From positions 868,001-932,000 of the forward strand of contig CBDFGO010000003.1 of assembly GCA_965247125.1 (NCBI GenBank): 64,000 nucleotides of DNA, read 5' to 3'. Positions within the stretch are counted from its first letter, which is position 1, and each line of letters opens with the position of its first letter. The position numbers were made by a program, and so were the translations under genes. Source of the DNA: CALBJU01 sp965247125. GTDB lineage: Bacteria; Bacteroidota; Rhodothermia; Rhodothermales; UBA10348. This document shows, piece by piece, positions 62,462 through 64,000 of the stretch. The notes beneath the pieces are model-generated. The model was not told where the DNA came from and did no database searches. It worked only from the letters and a program-made list of their open reading frames with translations.

Positions 62462-63126
62462 TATTGCACCACCTGAGAACTCTTGATGCCGTCGTACACC
62501 ATGTTGGTGAGGAAATCAGCCATCTCTGATGCCGAAGCGGGTGTATCCTCTTCGAATCCGGCCGCTCCCATGCATGACTTCATCTGGCAGCCGTTAATGT
62601 TCACCAGAATCAGGTGAGCCAGAAATCGGGGAGACGTCGCGCGAAGTTCTCCGCGGTCCATCGCCAGACCCAGCGGCGTTGCTAGCGCATCCAGGGCCCG
62701 ATTTTTCTGTCCCATGAAGAACTTTCGGGATCCAGACTCGTCGCTGAAGCCGATTCGGTGTGCTTCGCGAAGCAGCGTCACAAACAGTTCGGTGCGCTTG
62801 AGAAAAAAGGAAAAGGTTTGCTCGAAAAAGGTGTTCAGTTGACTCCTGAAGGGTGTCTTTGAATCTGGAGAAAACGTCTCCGCGATCAGGGTGCAGAGCT
62901 GATCGTAGAACAATTCAAATATGGAAAGCAGTATTTCCTGCTTTCCACCCGGAAAATAGTTGTACAGTGTGCCCTTCCCGTACTCGGCTCTTGCGGCGAT
63001 TTCCTCGAGAGTGGCCTCGCCATAACCTTTTTCTGCGATGACCTCTTGCGCTGCGGAAAGCATCTCACTCCTTCGCGTGAGGCGCTCCCTGTCCCTTCTT
63101 GAGAGGACGCTGACTACTTGCTCCAT
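62461..63126 (-). CDS. TetR-family transcriptional regulator
   Basis: This 221-residue regulator has an N-terminal helix-turn-helix (TLEEIAARAEYGKGTLYNYF) and a ligand-binding helical domain. As the first gene of the TolC-adaptor-RND run it probably represses its own operon. Two 14-base imperfect palindromes 32-64 bases upstream of its ATG are candidate operators. The inducing ligand is unknown. Helices after residue 80 hold several Phe residues, as in regulators of drug or lipid efflux. Confidence 0.9.
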   Translation of the reverse strand: MEQVVSVLSRRDRERLTRRSEMLSAAQEVIAEKGYGEATLEEIAARAEYGKGTLYNYFPGGKQEILLSIFELFYDQLCTLIAETFSPDSKTPFRSQLNTFFEQTFSFFLKRTELFVTLLREAHRIGFSDESGSRKFFMGQKNRALDALATPLGLAMDRGELRATSPRFLAHLILVNINGCQMKSCMGAAGFEEDTPASASEMADFLTNMVYDGIKSSQVVQ

Positions 63127-63157
63127 GTATTCTTCTGACTTTGTCGGATAGATGATG

Positions 63158-63190
63158 TGACCAATCGTTCAGAACATGACTGGTAAGTCA
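63158..63190. promoter_or_regulatory. Pair of imperfect palindromes, candidate TetR operators
   Basis: TGACCAATCGTTCA (63158-63171) and TGACTGGTAAGTCA (63177-63190) share the TGAC....TCA layout. The second has perfect 5-base arms around GGTA. They are 19 bases apart from start to start. They lie upstream of the TetR gene on the minus strand, in the 152-base gap before it. No clear -35/-10 pair was identified. Confidence 0.5.
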
Positions 63191-63278
63191 CTAAGCGACC
63201 GAAACGTCAAAGACGGAAGAATGATGCGCCGAACTTTATTAAGAAATGGGTAAGTCTCTGGCGGTCTGACCGCTGGAT

Positions 63279-64000
63279 CTAGACGTAGTCGTCCAACTGA
63301 TGCGTGTACAAATAATCGACTACATTCTTGACGCGCTGCGATGAATCGCGGTGGCAGACAAGAAGAGCATCTTTGGTGTCGACGACAATCAGGTCGTTCA
63401 CTCCGACAAGAGCAACGAGGCGGTCATCCGACTGGACGAGGCACCGGCTCGCGTCATGGGCGATCACATTTCCCTCGACGACATTCCCGGCGGTGCCCTT
63501 TTCAGATAGATCAAACACTGCACTCCAGTCGCCCACATCACTCCAATCGAATGAGCCGGGGACGACGTATACCTTGTGCGCCCGTTCCATCACACCGTAG
63601 TCGATTGAAATTGAGGGGCAGTGTCTGAACGCTGACTGCAGGACAGCCGCTTCATCGTCAGCCGACACCTCTCCCTCAAATTCTTTGAAGGCGTCGTAGA
63701 CATCGGGGAGGTGGGTTTCAATGGACTGAAGAATCGAGTCAGTTCGCCAGATAAACATTCCGCTGTTCCATAGGAAGTCGCCCGAATCGAGGAAGCGTTC
63801 CGCTGTTTCAAGATTTGGTTTTTCGGCGAAGGTTTTGACGAAGAGGGCCTTGAACTCATCATCTGATTCGGAGTCTTCCGGGTCGAACTGAACGTACCCG
63901 TATCCGGTGGCTGCATGAGTGGGTTCAATCCCGATCGTTACCAGAGCTCGTTCTTCCCGGGCAGCTTCAATTCCTACTTTCAGCGCCTCCTGGAATTTTT
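63279..64000 (-). CDS. manC: Mannose-1-phosphate guanylyltransferase (partial)
   Basis: The gene runs off the right edge, so the N-terminal nucleotide-binding part is missing and about 240 codons are seen. The enzyme makes GDP-mannose from mannose 1-phosphate and GTP. Visible motifs are TIGIEPTHAATGYGYVQF, VKTFAEKP, FLWNSGMFIWR and FDWSDVGDWSAV. The protein ends soon after HRDSSQRVKNVVDYL, so it is the short type without a C-terminal cupin isomerase domain. It is upstream of the TetR gene on the same strand; a small GC dyad (GCGGTC T GACCGC, 63261-63273) lies in between. Confidence 0.93.
   Translation of the reverse strand, partial: KFQEALKVGIEAAREERALVTIGIEPTHAATGYGYVQFDPEDSESDDEFKALFVKTFAEKPNLETAERFLDSGDFLWNSGMFIWRTDSILQSIETHLPDVYDAFKEFEGEVSADDEAAVLQSAFRHCPSISIDYGVMERAHKVYVVPGSFDWSDVGDWSAVFDLSEKGTAGNVVEGNVIAHDASRCLVQSDDRLVALVGVNDLIVVDTKDALLVCHRDSSQRVKNVVDYLYTHQLDDYV

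Noticed and set aside
63261..63273. Terminator after manC
   Set aside because: GCGGTC-T-GACCGC has a one-base loop and no T run, so it is unlikely to be an intrinsic terminator.

Overview
The window is a 64-kb piece of a bacterial chromosome with moderate GC. It most likely comes from the Bacteroidota/Rhodothermota (FCB) group. That is an inference from gene content: an L17 with a long acidic tail, a cysteine-free L36, an Mrp ATPase without the CxxC pair, TamB without an adjacent TamA, menaquinone synthesis (MenG), Mpl-type murein recycling, and many genes without a clear Shine-Dalgarno. No mobile element, CRISPR array, tRNA or rRNA gene was found.

Region 1 (1-19066, all +) is one continuous ribosomal/transcription supercluster. 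It runs fusA (partial), tuf, rpsJ, a lipoprotein, rplC-D-W-B, rpsS, rplV, rpsC, rplP, rpmC, rpsQ, rplN-X-E, rpsN-H, rplF-R, rpsE, rpmD, rplO, secY, map, infA, rpmJ, rpsM-K-D, rpoA, rplQ, and ends at a strong hairpin terminator. Oddities here are the lipoprotein gene between rpsJ and rplC, a Gly/Arg tail on S3, an acidic tail on L22, a 24-copy octapeptide tail on L17, structured RNA before rpsD, and a terminator-like hairpin before rpoA.

Region 2 (19139-22923, +) holds the bifunctional (p)ppGpp enzyme Rel, an HU-family protein, RuvX and peptide deformylase. Region 3 (26869-22978, -) is a tightly overlapping run: biotin carboxyl carrier protein, NAD-dependent epimerase/reductase, and a zinc/manganese ABC importer (lipoprotein, ATPase, permease). 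Region 4 (27032-28772, +) holds phosphofructokinase and MenG. Region 5 (31907-28829, -) is a partner-switching module: membrane GAF-PP2C phosphatase, STAS antagonist and RsbW-like kinase, with no sigma factor beside it.

Region 6 (32117-37273, +) starts with an unrecognised exported protein made of four copies of a module of about 105 residues. It continues with PrmA, a Ppx/GppA phosphatase, Mrp and an Nfu-type Fe-S carrier. Region 7 (38656-37366, -) has a DUF58 protein followed by a decayed N-terminal remnant of an M28 peptidase. Region 8 (38793-43477, +) has pyrR, pyrB, NADP-type glutamate dehydrogenase, a stand-alone HsdR-N nuclease-fold protein and a CysQ-like phosphatase. Region 9 (50567-43493, -) has aroB, tamB and an aminotransferase. 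Region 10 (50654-51984, +) has an MnmM/YtqB-type methyltransferase and a TANGO2/NRDE protein.

Region 11 (63126-52078, -) is a same-strand series: a TetR regulator, TolC-like channel, membrane fusion lipoprotein, an oversized RND pump, Mpl ligase, an unrecognised protein and an Ala-Glu epimerase. It couples an efflux system to murein-peptide recycling genes. A partial mannose-1-phosphate guanylyltransferase (-) runs off the right end.

Most of the window is core housekeeping. No complete new defence or metabolic system is evident. The best candidates for something undescribed are the four-repeat exported protein, the lipoprotein inside the S10 operon, the unknown protein between Mpl and the epimerase, and the RND pump with extra membrane segments.
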